A DNA stretch of 64,000 nucleotides, taken from contig NZ_JAIVKJ010000004.1 in NCBI RefSeq assembly GCF_020524885.1, forward strand, positions 1-64,000. Reading direction: 5' to 3'. Shown piece after piece: positions 36,512-45,975 of this stretch. Numbering within the stretch: the stretch's first letter is position 1; each line of letters begins with the position of its first letter. The position numbers were made by a program, and so were the translations under genes. Source of the stretch: Microbulbifer elongatus (lineage in GTDB: Bacteria; Pseudomonadota; Gammaproteobacteria; Pseudomonadales; Cellvibrionaceae). Under the pieces are notes generated by a model. The model saw only the letters and a list, made by a program, of their open reading frames with translations, had not been told where the DNA came from and searched no databases.

Positions 36512-37771
36512 ATGAACCTTTCTGAATTAAAAACCAAACCTATTGAAGAGCTGATTGAAATTGCCAAGGGCATGGGGCTCGAAAACCTCGCCCGCTCGCG
36601 CAAACAGGACATCATATTCAATATCCTCAAGCGCCACGCCAAAAGCGGCGAAGATATCTACGGCGAAGGGGTGTTGGAGATTCTTCAGGACGGGTTTGGC
36701 TTTTTGCGGTCTGCCGACTCTTCCTACCTCGCAGGCCCCGATGATATCTACGTTTCTCCCAGTCAGATCCGCCGCTTCAACCTCCGCACCGGCGACTCCA
36801 TTTCCGGCAAGATCCGTCCCCCCAAAGAAGGTGAGCGCTACTTCGCACTGCTGAAGGTCAGCGAGATCAACTTCGACAAGCCGGAAAATGCGCGCAACAA
36901 GATCCTGTTTGAGAACCTCACGCCGCTGTTCCCGAATGACCGCCTTGGTCTCGAGTGCGGCAATGGCTCCTCCGAGGATCTGATCGGCCGCATCATCGAC
37001 CTGGTGGCGCCAATTGGCAAAGGCCAGCGCGGTTTGATTGTTGCACCGCCCAAAGCGGGTAAAACCATCATGTTGCAGAACATGGCCCAGGCCATCACCC
37101 GCAACAACCCGGAGTGCCACCTGATCGTACTGCTGATCGACGAGCGCCCGGAAGAAGTGACCGAGATGCAGCGCTCCGTGCGCGGCGAAGTGGTTGCCTC
37201 CACCTTCGACGAGCCGCCGGCCCGTCACGTTCAGGTGGCAGAGATGGTGATCGAAAAGGCCAAGCGCCTGGTAGAACACAAGAAAGACGTGGTGATCCTG
37301 CTGGATTCCATCACCCGTCTGGCACGCGCCTACAACACCACCGTACCAAGCTCCGGCAAGGTGCTCACCGGTGGTGTGGATGCACACGCTCTGGAGCGCC
37401 CGAAGCGCTTCTTTGGTGCTGCGCGGAACATCGAAGAGGGCGGCAGCCTCTCCATCATCGCCACCGCGCTGGTAGACACCGGCTCGAAGATGGACGAAGT
37501 GATTTTCGAAGAGTTCAAGGGCACCGGTAACATGGAGCTGCAACTGGACCGCAAGATCGCCGAGAAGCGCGTTTACCCGGCCATTAATGTGCGCCGCTCC
37601 GGTACCCGTCGCGAAGAGCTGCTGATGCCGGAGGGCGAGCTGCAGAGAGTGTGGATCCTGCGCAAACTGCTGCACGATATGGAAGACCTCGCTGCCACCG
37701 AATTCCTCATCGACAAGCTGAAGGACTTCAAGACCAACGACGAATTCTTCCTGTCCATGAAACGGAAATAA
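36512..37771 (+). CDS. rho: transcription termination factor Rho
   Basis: This 419-aa hexameric RNA helicase has the N-terminal Rho domain ([20 protein letters not shown]), the RNA-binding cold-shock-like fold ([18 protein letters not shown]), Walker [11 protein letters not shown] and Walker [17 protein letters not shown]. The length equals E. coli Rho (419). It has its own promoter and a strong terminator. Confidence 0.98.
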   Translation: MNLSELKTKPIEELIEIAKGMGLENLARSRKQDIIFNILKRHAKSGEDIYGEGVLEILQDGFGFLRSADSSYLAGPDDIYVSPSQIRRFNLRTGDSISGKIRPPKEGERYFALLKVSEINFDKPENARNKILFENLTPLFPNDRLGLECGNGSSEDLIGRIIDLVAPIGKGQRGLIVAPPKAGKTIMLQNMAQAITRNNPECHLIVLLIDERPEEVTEMQRSVRGEVVASTFDEPPARHVQVAEMVIEKAKRLVEHKKDVVILLDSITRLARAYNTTVPSSGKVLTGGVDAHALERPKRFFGAARNIEEGGSLSIIATALVDTGSKMDEVIFEEFKGTGNMELQLDRKIAEKRVYPAINVRRSGTRREELLMPEGELQRVWILRKLLHDMEDLAATEFLIDKLKDFKTNDEFFLSMKRK

Positions 37772-37786
37772 TTCCGATACACAATA

Positions 37787-37816
37787 AGGGCCTGCGCAAG
37801 ATGCAGGCCTTTTTTG
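37787..37816 (+). terminator. intrinsic terminator of rho
   Basis: Stem GGCCTGC / GCAGGCC followed by six to seven T residues, 15 nt after the rho stop. Confidence 0.94.
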
Positions 37817-38068
37817 CATCTTGAGGACAATTTTTGCAATGCGACGAATCAGGCGCGAAATTACGCCGAATTCAGTTGAAAAGGCATTGCGATAGGCATA
37901 TAAAGGCCAACATTGATGTGTTGAACAGTATTTCAACACTGTCCCGAATTGGTCCCGCGCGGCTGGGAAGTCGAGCGATTCAGGATCAGTCTCAAATGGT
38001 GAACTCGGTGGAGCTGGTTGCCATTTGTGTATTGCTCGACAGCCCACTGACTCTAGTGAGACTTTTTT

Positions 38069-38347
38069 GTGAATATCTATATCGGAAATCTGGCCTACGG
38101 CGTAACCTCTGACGAACTGCACGAAGCATTTGGTGCGTTCGGTGAAATCTCCCGGGCTACTGTAATCACTGACCGGGAAACTGGCCGTTCTAAAGGTTTT
38201 GGTTTCGTAGAAATGCCGAACGACGACGAAGCGCGTAAGGCAATCGAAGAAATGAATGACCAGCCGCTGTCTGGCCGTAACATCCGTGTTAACGAAGCCA
38301 AACCGCGCGAAGACCGTGGTGACCGTCCGCGTCGCCCACGCTTCTAA
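38069..38347 (+). CDS. small RRM-type RNA-binding protein
   Basis: This 92-aa single-RRM protein has RNP2 IYIGNL (residues 3-8) and RNP1 SKGFGFVEM, then an Arg/Asp-rich tail (KPREDRGDRPRRPRF). Such proteins occur in cyanobacteria and many gammaproteobacteria, often cold-inducible. The GTG at 38069 sits 298 bp after the rho stop. The region between them has only the rho terminator and no gene, leaving room for a long 5' leader. A hairpin follows the stop. Confidence 0.9.
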   Translation: MNIYIGNLAYGVTSDELHEAFGAFGEISRATVITDRETGRSKGFGFVEMPNDDEARKAIEEMNDQPLSGRNIRVNEAKPREDRGDRPRRPRF

Positions 38348-38377
38348 GACACGTTTTACCGTCTAGAAGCACGGCAG

Positions 38378-38402
38378 CCCGCAGCGCCTCAACTGCTGCG
38401 GG
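38378..38402 (+). terminator. hairpin after the RRM gene
   Basis: Stem CCCGCAGC / GCTGCGGG followed by TTGTTC, 30 nt past the stop. Confidence 0.7.
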
Positions 38403-38514
38403 TTGTTCAAAACTCTCTCCCGCTACAACATCACGCCTCCCGGCGCGGTGCAATTCCCTATTTTGTCGTGACTGTTTTACACTGGCCGTCGAAATTCTCG
38501 TCGACCGGTAAAAC

Positions 38515-39978
38515 ATGAAATACAAAGACCTGCGCGACTTCATCCGTCTACTGGAAAAGCGCGGCCTGCTAAAACGCATCAAACACCCCGTCAGCCCCTA
38601 TTTGGAAATGACAGAAATTGCCGACCGCGTGCTGCGCGCCGGTGGCCCTGCACTGCTGTTTGAAAACCCTACCGGCTACGACACCCCGGTACTTGCCAAC
38701 CTGTTTGGCACCCCCGAGCGGGTTGCGCTGGGCATGGGGCGCGAGTCCGTCAGCGAACTGCGGCAAGTGGGCGAACTGCTCGCCTTCCTGAAGGAGCCGC
38801 AACCGCCGGAAGGCCTGCGCGATGCGTGGGAAAAGCTGCCCATCTTCAAACAAGTGATGAACATGGGCCCGAAGGTTGTCAGCAAGGCCGATTGTCAGCA
38901 GTATGAAATCGATACCGCGGACATCGACCTCACCAAGCTGCCAATCCAGACCTGTTGGCCTGGCGACGCTGCACCGCTGGTCACCTGGCCGCTGGTCATT
39001 ACCAGGGGGCCGGAAAAGAAGCGCCAGAACCTCGGCATCTACCGCATGCAGCTGATCGGCAGGAACCGCCTGATCATGCGCTGGCTCTCCCACCGCGGCG
39101 GCGCTCTCGACTTCCGCGAATGGCAGCAAAAGTTCCCAGGCGAACCCTTCCCGGTCGCTGTGGCCCTCGGTGCCGACCCGGCCACAATCCTCGGCGCGGT
39201 CACCCCGGTGCCGGATACCCTCTCCGAATACGCCTTCGCCGGCCTGCTGCGTGGTGGCAAAACCGAAGTGGCGGAAGCGAAGCTCAGTGATCTGCAGGTG
39301 CCGGCCAGCGCGGAATACGTACTGGAGGGCTATATTTACCCGGACGATATGGCCGATGAAGGCCCCTACGGCGACCATACTGGCTACTACAACGAAGTCG
39401 ATAGCTTCCCCGTATTCACGGTCGAGAAGATTACCCACCGCAAAGACCCGATCTATCACAGCACCTACACCGGCCGTCCACCGGATGAGCCCGCAGTGCT
39501 GGGAGAGGCGCTGAACGAAGTATTCGTACCAATTCTGCGCAAGCAGTTCCCGGAAATTGTGGACTTCTATTTGCCCCCGGAAGGCTGCTCGTACCGCCTC
39601 GCCGTGGTCACCATGAAAAAGCAATACCCGGGCCACGCCAAGCGGGTGATGATGGGCGTGTGGTCTTTCCTGCGGCAATTCATGTACACCAAGTTCGTCA
39701 TCGTCACCGACGAAGACGTCAATGCTCGCGACTGGAACGATGTGATATGGGCGATGACCACCCGCATGGATCCTGCACGTGACACCGTCATGGTGGAAAA
39801 CACCCCGATTGATTACCTGGATTTCGCCTCCCCGGTCTCCGGCCTCGGCTCCAAAATCGGTTTCGACGCGACCAATAAATGGGAAGGTGAAACCACAAGG
39901 GAGTGGGGACGCCCGATCGTAAAAGATCCGGAAGTGACGAAGAAAATTGATGAATTCTGGAGTGACCTGGGGCTGTAA
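38515..39978 (+). CDS. ubiD: 4-hydroxy-3-polyprenylbenzoate decarboxylase
   Basis: This 487-aa UbiD decarboxylase uses prenylated FMN made by UbiX. It acts in ubiquinone synthesis. The N-terminal [20 protein letters not shown] and the [20 protein letters not shown] and [12 protein letters not shown] segments are diagnostic, the last supplying the catalytic Glu. The length matches E. coli UbiD (497 aa). It marks the last core gene before the accessory region. Confidence 0.96.
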   Translation: MKYKDLRDFIRLLEKRGLLKRIKHPVSPYLEMTEIADRVLRAGGPALLFENPTGYDTPVLANLFGTPERVALGMGRESVSELRQVGELLAFLKEPQPPEGLRDAWEKLPIFKQVMNMGPKVVSKADCQQYEIDTADIDLTKLPIQTCWPGDAAPLVTWPLVITRGPEKKRQNLGIYRMQLIGRNRLIMRWLSHRGGALDFREWQQKFPGEPFPVAVALGADPATILGAVTPVPDTLSEYAFAGLLRGGKTEVAEAKLSDLQVPASAEYVLEGYIYPDDMADEGPYGDHTGYYNEVDSFPVFTVEKITHRKDPIYHSTYTGRPPDEPAVLGEALNEVFVPILRKQFPEIVDFYLPPEGCSYRLAVVTMKKQYPGHAKRVMMGVWSFLRQFMYTKFVIVTDEDVNARDWNDVIWAMTTRMDPARDTVMVENTPIDYLDFASPVSGLGSKIGFDATNKWEGETTREWGRPIVKDPEVTKKIDEFWSDLGL

Positions 39979-40362
39979 ATAGCCCGACGAAAAACGCCAA
40001 GGAGGGCGAATCGAATTGTGAAAGTAGTGTATACACCTCAGAGGAAATCACAGTGGTGCAACAGCAAGCCTAACAGCCGAAAATCCCGAACGGAAGCCTC
40101 TGGTGCACAAGCGCCGATGGAGATTAGTCAAAATATCCAATGACGAGGTCTGGTTCCGCATTGAGATCTAAAAAAATGGGCGGTCGATGGAGCGCAATTG
40201 CCAAATGTCAGTTTTAAAACGCGCCATGACTGAACGTGGTAGTGGCAATCGCATGATCGTCGGAGGCTGATCGATTAAGATTATTACGGAATGAGGTTGA
40301 TTTATTCCTGAGGTTGGCATCGCTAGATATCGGCTCCAAATTTGTATTGTTAGCCCTTGGTC
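39979..40362. other. intergenic flank left of the IS element
   Basis: I find no gene I can support. A short frame at 40018-40143 (GTG start, GGAGG at 40001) would encode 41 residues of unknown type. A second frame ending at 40171 reads like a protein tail (RRWRLVKISNDEVWFRIEI). These may be remnants of one broken gene. The IS target triplet GTC is at 40360-40362. Confidence 0.4.
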
Positions 40363-40388
40363 TTACCCACAAACAGTAGACACCATAA

Positions 40389-41230
40389 TTACGTGCACCT
40401 GCGCTCATACTCTGCTGGACTTACGTAGCCCAGTGTAGAGTGCCTACGTACTCTGTTATAGAAAACTTCGATGTATTCGAACACCTAAGACTTCGCCTGA
40501 CTGATACTCTCAAAGTTCATCGCATACACCAGCTCAACCTTCAGACGAATGAAGAACGACTCCATCGCAGCATTGTCCCAGCAGTTGGCCTGACGGCTCA
40601 TGCTCGGACGGCAATGGTTGGCCAGGAGCATGTCCTGGTAGCACTGAGCATGATACTGCACCCCTCGATCCGAATGCACAATCAGCCCAGGCCTCGACTC
40701 TCTCTGCCCCAGCGCCATCTTCAGGGCTCTCTGCGTGAGCAATTCTGTCATTTGCGAGTCCTGTGCCCAACCCACTATTCGACGTGAGTACAGGTCCATG
40801 ACCACCGCCAGATACAACCACCGGTCCCGGGCCCAGATGTAAGTGATGTCGCTGGTCCAGCGTCGATTTGGCCGATCAACCTGAAAGCACCGTTTCAACA
40901 GGTTGGCGGAAACGTTGATCCTGCTCTTGACCGGCCGGCTATAGCGAAATCCTTTGCCGCTCCTCGCTCGGATATGATCCCTATGCATGATTCCGGCGAT
41001 ATAGTTGGTTGAGCAGGGTATCCCTGCCTCAACCAGCTCCTGAGTGATCCGGGGGGCACCATAACGTGCCTTGAAGGCTTTGAAGGTGTCCCTTACTTTC
41101 TCGGCAACATACCTCTTACGGATAGGCCGCGGGCTCTCCGCTCAATACCCTGAAGCAGATACTTCTAAACACCGACACATCAAGCTGACTGGGAAAAACC
41201 CTACATGCTCACGTATCAGTGCGTACTTTA
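40389..41230 (-). pseudogene. IS3-family transposase orfB with two nonsense codons
   Basis: The reading frame KYALIREHVGFFPVSLMCRC through the stop at 40389 encodes the DDE transposase: RRWTSDITYI (first Asp), HSDRGVQYHAQCYQ (second Asp), ANCWDNAAMESFF (Asn/Glu region), ending [15 protein letters not shown]. It is broken by TGA after SGY near 41140 and TAG after SQAKS near 40485, both where related proteins have Trp. No frameshift is needed to join the pieces. The element is therefore inactive unless helped in trans. Confidence 0.85.
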
Positions 41231-41541
41231 CTCTTGGTGGTTCGCAAAGACGCAGCTGCCGTTTTTAGAAACTCGACCTCCTGGCGAGCCTCATGCAGCT
41301 CTCTCTTCAGCTTGCGTACTTCAGCACTCTCCTGCTTGGAGTAATCAGCCCCATCCAGGCTATTGAATTGCTTTTCAGAGAGCCGATTGAACTGTCGTCG
41401 CCAGTTGTAGATTTGCTGAGCGCTCACACCCAGCTCTCGAGCTACTGAGGCAGTTGTAGCACCGGGCTTGTCGGCCCGCTTGACAGCCTCCCTGCGAAAC
41501 TCTTCCGTATACGCCTGAGCTCTTTTCTTACTCATAATCAT
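41209..41541 (-). CDS. IS3-family transposase orfA (HTH protein)
   Basis: This 110-aa protein has a helix-turn-helix (TTASVARELGVSAQQIYNWR) and a leucine-zipper-like coiled coil (AEVRKLKRELHEARQEVEFL), the IS3 orfA layout. The GGAGG ribosome site lies 6 nt before the ATG at 41541. It overlaps the start of orfB in another frame, where programmed frameshifting or re-initiation would make the fusion transposase. Confidence 0.9.
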   Translation of the reverse strand: MIMSKKRAQAYTEEFRREAVKRADKPGATTASVARELGVSAQQIYNWRRQFNRLSEKQFNSLDGADYSKQESAEVRKLKRELHEARQEVEFLKTAAASLRTTKSKVRTDT

Positions 41542-41604
41542 AATACACCTCCGTGCTAGGCCGAAACCTAACTATACAGGGTGTCTACTAAACGTGGGTA
41601 AGTC

Positions 41605-42553
41605 TTCCCTCTACCGCCAACGACAATAAGAGTATGGCCCCAAGCTGATCAGTCGAGTCTGCCGGTACGGATGTACGCTAAATTTAAATCACATATTCGC
41701 TTATAGTGTTTAAGCTTTTACCGGAAAAGTAGTCTGATAAAGCCTTAGGTCTAATTTATTTAACTCATCAACCGGGAAGTGAGCTCGTTTCGAGTGTACC
41801 GAATTAGTTTTATGAGTCTGTACTATATATTTTTCCAAATAGTATAATTGTTGTGTGATTTGGGTGCAGTTTCAAGACGTTCATTCGGCGAGCTGTAAGA
41901 AGATTTATCAGATAAATGTTGCCCTAAGCGCCATGTCAATCACATTTTAAGGGGCTCTACTCATCGATATTTACCCGAATTTCGAGAATGCCACCCAAAT
42001 TACTTTCCATCGCGTGCGCATGCTTCAGACTTTTCACGGTAATCATATTCATCAGAAAATAGAGCTAGATATAAAACGTAACACTCAGAAAATGAAATTT
42101 CAGCTATTGATATTTGTGTTCTTTTTATAATGGCGTGCTGGCAAGAAATGGGTTCTTGCCGAAATTATAAGCGATTCCTTAACATTTAACTCTGAATTCG
42201 ATCGTCTAATCAAGAATGTGTGGTAATCAGAGGTGGAGGTTGGTGACTCTTATTTTAACTGACTTCGGGTGTCTAGATTGACAGGCCGCATATTTTTTTA
42301 CGTTTCCGGCGGAGAGATTCAGTACAATATTATGGCTAGGGAATGTGGAGGTTATCAGCGTAAGCGTTCTAGCCTCTAAACTTGTTAGCATTGGCGTCTT
42401 TGGTATTGTTGCCGAGTCTTTTGAAAATAAGTGACGGTGAGGGAAATCGTCTCTGCGATTTGGCAGTTTCAAAGGCATTGGTTTAGTGGATTTTCAAGAG
42501 GCTGAGGTTCAATGTGAATCTACAGTTAGTGATTGAAAAATGGAGAGCTTGAT
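41605..42553. other. AT-rich gene-poor stretch
   Basis: No gene is supported over about 950 bases. It contains a hairpin, GGCAAGAA / TTCTTGCC at 42140-42160, with a minus-strand TATAAT close by (42165-42170). Minus-strand frames between 41960 and 42140 read as short protein-like pieces (FSDEYDYREKSEACARDGK) without a start. This looks like decayed foreign DNA. The open frame at 42227-42478 on the minus strand shows no family features. Confidence 0.45.
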
Positions 42554-43339
42554 ATGGATAAACATTTCATCCTTACTCATGGAAGAAGTGGCAGTAATTT
42601 TTTAGCGAACACACTGAATAAACACCCTTCGCTGGTTAATTTGGGGGAGGTGTTGGGGGATTGGACTCTGGCATATCGTCTATTTTCTCTGTACCAAAAG
42701 ACAGGGAGAAGTTTGGCGGATTTTCTGGATACGCTGTATTCAAGTGACGCGTTGTTTTATTCGGCTCAGGCGGTATCTGCGATCAGCCATTTTAGGCGAG
42801 GGAGTGAGATAAACTTCAAAAGAAAACCCTCTATCAAAAGTCTTGGGATGAAAGATTTCGTTTTTCTACTTGATAAACGTGGATTGGGAAATTATTTGCA
42901 TACAAGGGACGATATCAAGGTTATCTATCTAACTCGCAGAAATCACTTCAGTAGGTACCTTTCACTATTGAATATGCAAAAATCTGGTGTGGTTAAAGCC
43001 GAAAGCCTACCTTTGGAGAGCAATAAATACACGATTGATGTTCAGGATCTTCTGACGAGCATAAAATGCTACAGAGAAGAGGAGGAAGCGGGAGACAAAA
43101 TTGTCGAGGGTATTCCAGTAGCGAGGGTGGCAGCAGTGGACTACGAAGAGTATCTCCTAAACGCTGAAACTTTGGAGAAGACGCATTCTGATCTGTTCGA
43201 GTTTTTAGGGGTGGAGGATATCAAGGTATCGTCATCGCAAAAAAAGATCCTTTCCAAAGATCCCCGTGAGCATATTGTCAACTATGGCGAGGTTGTTGAG
43301 GCGCTGGTGCAGGCGGGCTATGAAAAATACCTCAATTAA
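42554..43339 (+). CDS. sulfotransferase-like protein
   Basis: This 261-aa protein starts with a PAPS 5'-phosphosulfate loop (HFILTHGRSGSNFLANTLNK), and a second motif VIYLTRRNHFSRYLSLLNMQ fits the 3'-phosphate site. The C-terminal FEFLGVEDIKVSSSQKKILS and VEALVQAGYEKYL resemble the end of bacterial Stf0/sulfotransferase-domain proteins. ATG 42554 has GGAGAG 6 nt upstream. It is AT-rich relative to its surroundings, suggesting transfer. Likely acceptor is a glycan or lipid on the cell surface; not shown. Confidence 0.65.
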   Translation: MDKHFILTHGRSGSNFLANTLNKHPSLVNLGEVLGDWTLAYRLFSLYQKTGRSLADFLDTLYSSDALFYSAQAVSAISHFRRGSEINFKRKPSIKSLGMKDFVFLLDKRGLGNYLHTRDDIKVIYLTRRNHFSRYLSLLNMQKSGVVKAESLPLESNKYTIDVQDLLTSIKCYREEEEAGDKIVEGIPVARVAAVDYEEYLLNAETLEKTHSDLFEFLGVEDIKVSSSQKKILSKDPREHIVNYGEVVEALVQAGYEKYLN

Positions 43340-44196
43340 GAATGCAACAAGTTTTCGACTGCAGATAAATCCAGCGTCTAAGATGGCATAAGTGCGTGAA
43401 TTTCACTCTGCGCCGTCAGCAAGAAACTCGATTAAGTAAGTAATATGTCGGACGAAGCCTCCAAGCTGTGTTGTTCTGTCTATGTGTCCAGTTAAATCAG
43501 CTGCGCATCCAGAATTAATTCAGCAACCTGCTGGGTTAGTCGTAGCCGAAATACACTTAATGGAGTTCGGTGTACGATTACGAGCAATCCTAAGAGCGCA
43601 GCTTGATGAGGTATATTCTTTGCTGGGTACGCCTTGAGAATTGGTGTGGGGTGACACCACTGGTACCTGTGTCTAGCTAAGAGATTAGGTCTTTTTAGAA
43701 AGTAAATTACTATATTCGGAAGTTATCTTCTGTGCTTAGCATAGCCTATGCGATGTTGTTCTTATCGTTAACGCCACTTGTGTGACCACCATAAATTTTA
43801 TGCTAATTACAGCGTGGGAAATAAATATTTGAGTTGGTCTTTGGCTTAGTGGGATTTTTAGGAATTCTTAAACTCGGACAATGCAAAATTGCATGAGCGT
43901 AATTTGAGCCGACGAAATATTGTTAGTCGATCCAGTTTTTGTCGCTTGGCTTCAGTATTATTTAAATATCTGTGAGCATTTTGTTCGCTAATGTAGCGAC
44001 GCATCAGGCTTATTAAAGTCAAAAATTGAAGCGTGTGTATGAGTGGTTGGGAGGTTGGGTTATGGCCCCCGTTACTTGGTCAAGTTCGCCGGTGATGTTT
44101 GGCTGGAGTTTCCAGAGTGGATGTCGATATTAGTCTTCATTTTCAATGATCTTATTTTTTGTTTTCTATCGTTCTTTAAATTTGCTTGGTGTCAGC
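43340..44196. other. gene-poor stretch after the sulfotransferase gene
   Basis: I find no gene in about 850 bases. The sequence is AT-rich with many stops in all frames. A frame at 44043-44261 overlaps the start of the next gene but has no similarity and a poor start context. Confidence 0.5.
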
Positions 44197-44598
44197 ATGA
44201 AGTTTTTTATTCACATCTTTTTTGGTGTATGTTTTTTTTCAGTCAGCGCTCACTCTACTGATGTCGAGGGTGTGTGGGAACTCGTCAGCGGCGAGTACAA
44301 AAACGAGCACGGCGAAATGATCGCTTACGATGAAATCGGCTTGAGGTCTCTAAAGATCATCTCTGGCTCGCATTTCAGTTTTACGTCAATGAAAGGTGAT
44401 GACTTTTGGGCCTCGGGTTCTGGCACCTATAGCTTTAACGAAGGCCGCTATGTGGAAGAGCTGAAGTTCAATTCTTTTGGTGAGAAGCCCGGTGCGCAGT
44501 TTTCATTTAGTGCTGAACTGGATGGCGAGTACTGGCGCAATGCCCGTTGGGATGATGGCGAGCGGGTTGAATTTGAAGTCTGGAAGCGGGTGGATTGA
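44197..44598 (+). CDS. small secreted lipocalin-like protein
   Basis: This 133-aa protein has a signal peptide (residues 1-20, FIHIFFGVCFFSVSAHS) and a mature beta-rich domain. The start VEGVWELVSGEY is the lipocalin-like GxW opening, and the end EYWRNARWDDGERVEFEVWK fits a small beta-barrel. The function is unknown. The ATG at 44197 is chosen because it opens the signal peptide; the longer frame from 44146 would put a second hydrophobic segment before it. Confidence 0.6.
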   Translation: MKFFIHIFFGVCFFSVSAHSTDVEGVWELVSGEYKNEHGEMIAYDEIGLRSLKIISGSHFSFTSMKGDDFWASGSGTYSFNEGRYVEELKFNSFGEKPGAQFSFSAELDGEYWRNARWDDGERVEFEVWKRVD

Positions 44599-44655
44599 CC
44601 TGGCTGGTAACTATACTGTCGTTTTCCAATTCAAACGTAGCGGGAGGCTCGTCCT

Positions 44656-44832
44656 ATGGAGGGATTGTTAGGTTTACTGATTCTGATCGCGGATATCTAC
44701 GCCATCATCAAGATTGTGCAGAGTTCTGCGAGCGGTCTCAAGAAGCTGGTGTGGGTATTACTTGTACTGGTGTTCCCGATAATCGGCCTGATCATTTGGT
44801 ATTTCATGGGGCCGGGTGGCCGCGGCGGCTGA
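44656..44832 (+). CDS. 58-aa PLDc_N-type membrane protein
   Basis: This short protein has two hydrophobic helices, GLLGLLILIADIYAIIKIV and KLVWVLLVLVFPIIGLIIWY, ending FMGPGGRGG. The FPIIG..IWYF motif is that of the PLDc_N (phospholipase D N-terminal) family of small membrane proteins, which lack a catalytic domain. GGAGG lies 9 nt before the ATG. It is 57 bp after the lipocalin-like gene and may be co-transcribed. A 13-bp hairpin follows. Confidence 0.75.
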   Translation: MEGLLGLLILIADIYAIIKIVQSSASGLKKLVWVLLVLVFPIIGLIIWYFMGPGGRGG

Positions 44833-44875
44833 GTGCCTTGTGACCGCTCAAAATTGAGACTGAAAAATCATGCTT

Positions 44876-44910
44876 ATTTCATTGCCGGACGCTGTCGCCG
44901 GCAATGAAAT
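44876..44910. terminator. 13-bp perfect hairpin between convergent genes
   Basis: Stem ATTTCATTGCCGG / CCGGCAATGAAAT with a 9-nt loop. It lies between the PLDc_N gene (plus) and the GT25 gene (minus), so it could stop both. The T tract is weak on each side. Confidence 0.65.
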
Positions 44911-44964
44911 TGTGTGTATGACTTGCTACACCTTAACTAGCCTAGCCTTTTACTTTCCTCTATC

Positions 44965-45774
44965 TCACTTCATTCGTATGGTGTTGCCGGTGCGAGTCTC
45001 TGGTAGCCCGCATGGATAGAATTCTTGTGCATGTTTTTTCAGGTAGGAGTGTCGGATGTGACTTCGATACGCTTTGTAAATTTGAAATTTGATTTTTTCA
45101 TGGAGCCTCATTTTCGGTAATTTTTTTGGTGTCCTCGAAATAGTGGAGCTACAGATGCGCTCATAAATTAGGTGCGGTTCTATACCAAATAGTCGCAGGT
45201 CAAACTCAAAGAAATGGTCGTATAATTTATCTATGGGTTCATAGATATTAGAAGCAAAGTCCAAAATCTTCTTCATGCCGGGGCGAGAGAGCACATATCC
45301 TTGAGTGCCACACCAGCCGCGTTCGGGTCGAACAATTTCATGCAAATGCTGACGGTCCTCAAACAGTGGGGCCACAATTTTACGCTTGCGTATCTTCAGC
45401 GCCATCAGGCGAATCATTTCATACTCATCGGGCAGATCGAGCAATTTTTTTAGGCACGTGCCAAAGTCGGGCTCCAAAAGCACGTCATCTTCCATGATGC
45501 AAGCCCGGTCGTATCCGTGATCGTAAGCCAGCTTGATTGTTCGGTAATGGGACAGATAGCAGCCAAGCTCGGACGAGGTGAGTGAACGCTTATGACGGAT
45601 CTTAGCTTCGCTTTCATCGAGAAATTCATCACCTTGTAAGCTAGGCATCATTTTGCGCCCATCCACAGCTGGAGAAAGCTTGGGGTCTAGTCCGTGAGAT
45701 TTCAGAGATGAAAGTAGTTCTTGCGTTTGAGGGTCCTGTTCATTTAATGAAATAACCCAACACCCGAGCTTCAT
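44965..45774 (-). CDS. glycosyltransferase family 25 protein
   Basis: This 269-aa enzyme resembles LPS biosynthesis beta-1,4-galactosyltransferases of family 25. Features: start GCWVISLNEQDPQTQELLSS, the motif LTSSELGCYLSHYRTIKLAY, the DXD-like MEDDVLLEPDF, and RGWCGTQGYVLSRPG. Acceptor and sugar are not predictable. It is AT-rich like the sulfotransferase, and probably belongs to the same foreign patch altering surface glycans. Confidence 0.82.
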   Translation of the reverse strand: MKLGCWVISLNEQDPQTQELLSSLKSHGLDPKLSPAVDGRKMMPSLQGDEFLDESEAKIRHKRSLTSSELGCYLSHYRTIKLAYDHGYDRACIMEDDVLLEPDFGTCLKKLLDLPDEYEMIRLMALKIRKRKIVAPLFEDRQHLHEIVRPERGWCGTQGYVLSRPGMKKILDFASNIYEPIDKLYDHFFEFDLRLFGIEPHLIYERICSSTISRTPKKLPKMRLHEKIKFQIYKAYRSHIRHSYLKKHAQEFYPCGLPETRTGNTIRMK

Positions 45775-45889
45775 ATGGTTACCTTGTTTCGCTGAGGAGG
45801 ACGTGGCGCTGCATGTGGGATACTACCTGAATATCCGTGGCTGAGCAGCGACGCCATTTGAGCTGGATGGACCGATGGAACACAAAGGT

Positions 45890-45918
45890 ATGGCTGGCGG
45901 TGTTTTACCGCTAGCCAT
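45890..45918 (-). terminator. inverted repeat after hemY
   Basis: Near-perfect 12-bp stem ATGGCTGGCGGT / ACCGCTAGCCAT with one wobble and a 5-nt loop. On the minus strand it lies 58 nt past the hemY stop, a probable end of the hemCDXY transcript, though no clear T run follows. Confidence 0.5.
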
Positions 45919-45975
45919 TGTTCGTTTACAAGGTTTGCGCCGGGCAGCCGTAACGGGGGGTGGCTGAGCTGCGCT

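Larger units (their letters stand above)
40363..41601 (-). mobile_element. IS3-family insertion sequence, 1239 bp
   Basis: Imperfect terminal inverted repeats bound the element: TTACCCACAAACAGTAGACA at 40363 and the complement of TTACCCACGTTTAGTAGACA ending at 41601. They differ only in a 4-base block. Both ends are flanked by GTC (40360-40362 and 41602-41604), a 3-bp target duplication as IS3 elements make. Inside are orfA and a broken orfB on the minus strand. Confidence 0.88.

Noticed and set aside
36391..36642. 83-aa minus-strand frame in the rho leader
   Set aside because: It overlaps the rho start antisense and has no features of its own.
36527..38122. 531-aa minus-strand frame across rho
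   Set aside because: Antisense shadow of rho.
42227..42478. 83-aa minus-strand open frame in the gene-poor stretch
   Set aside because: No family motif, no ribosome site and composition like random translation of AT-rich DNA.
44043..44261. 72-aa open frame overlapping the lipocalin-like gene
   Set aside because: It overlaps a gene with a better start and a clear signal peptide; its own translation has no recognisable feature.
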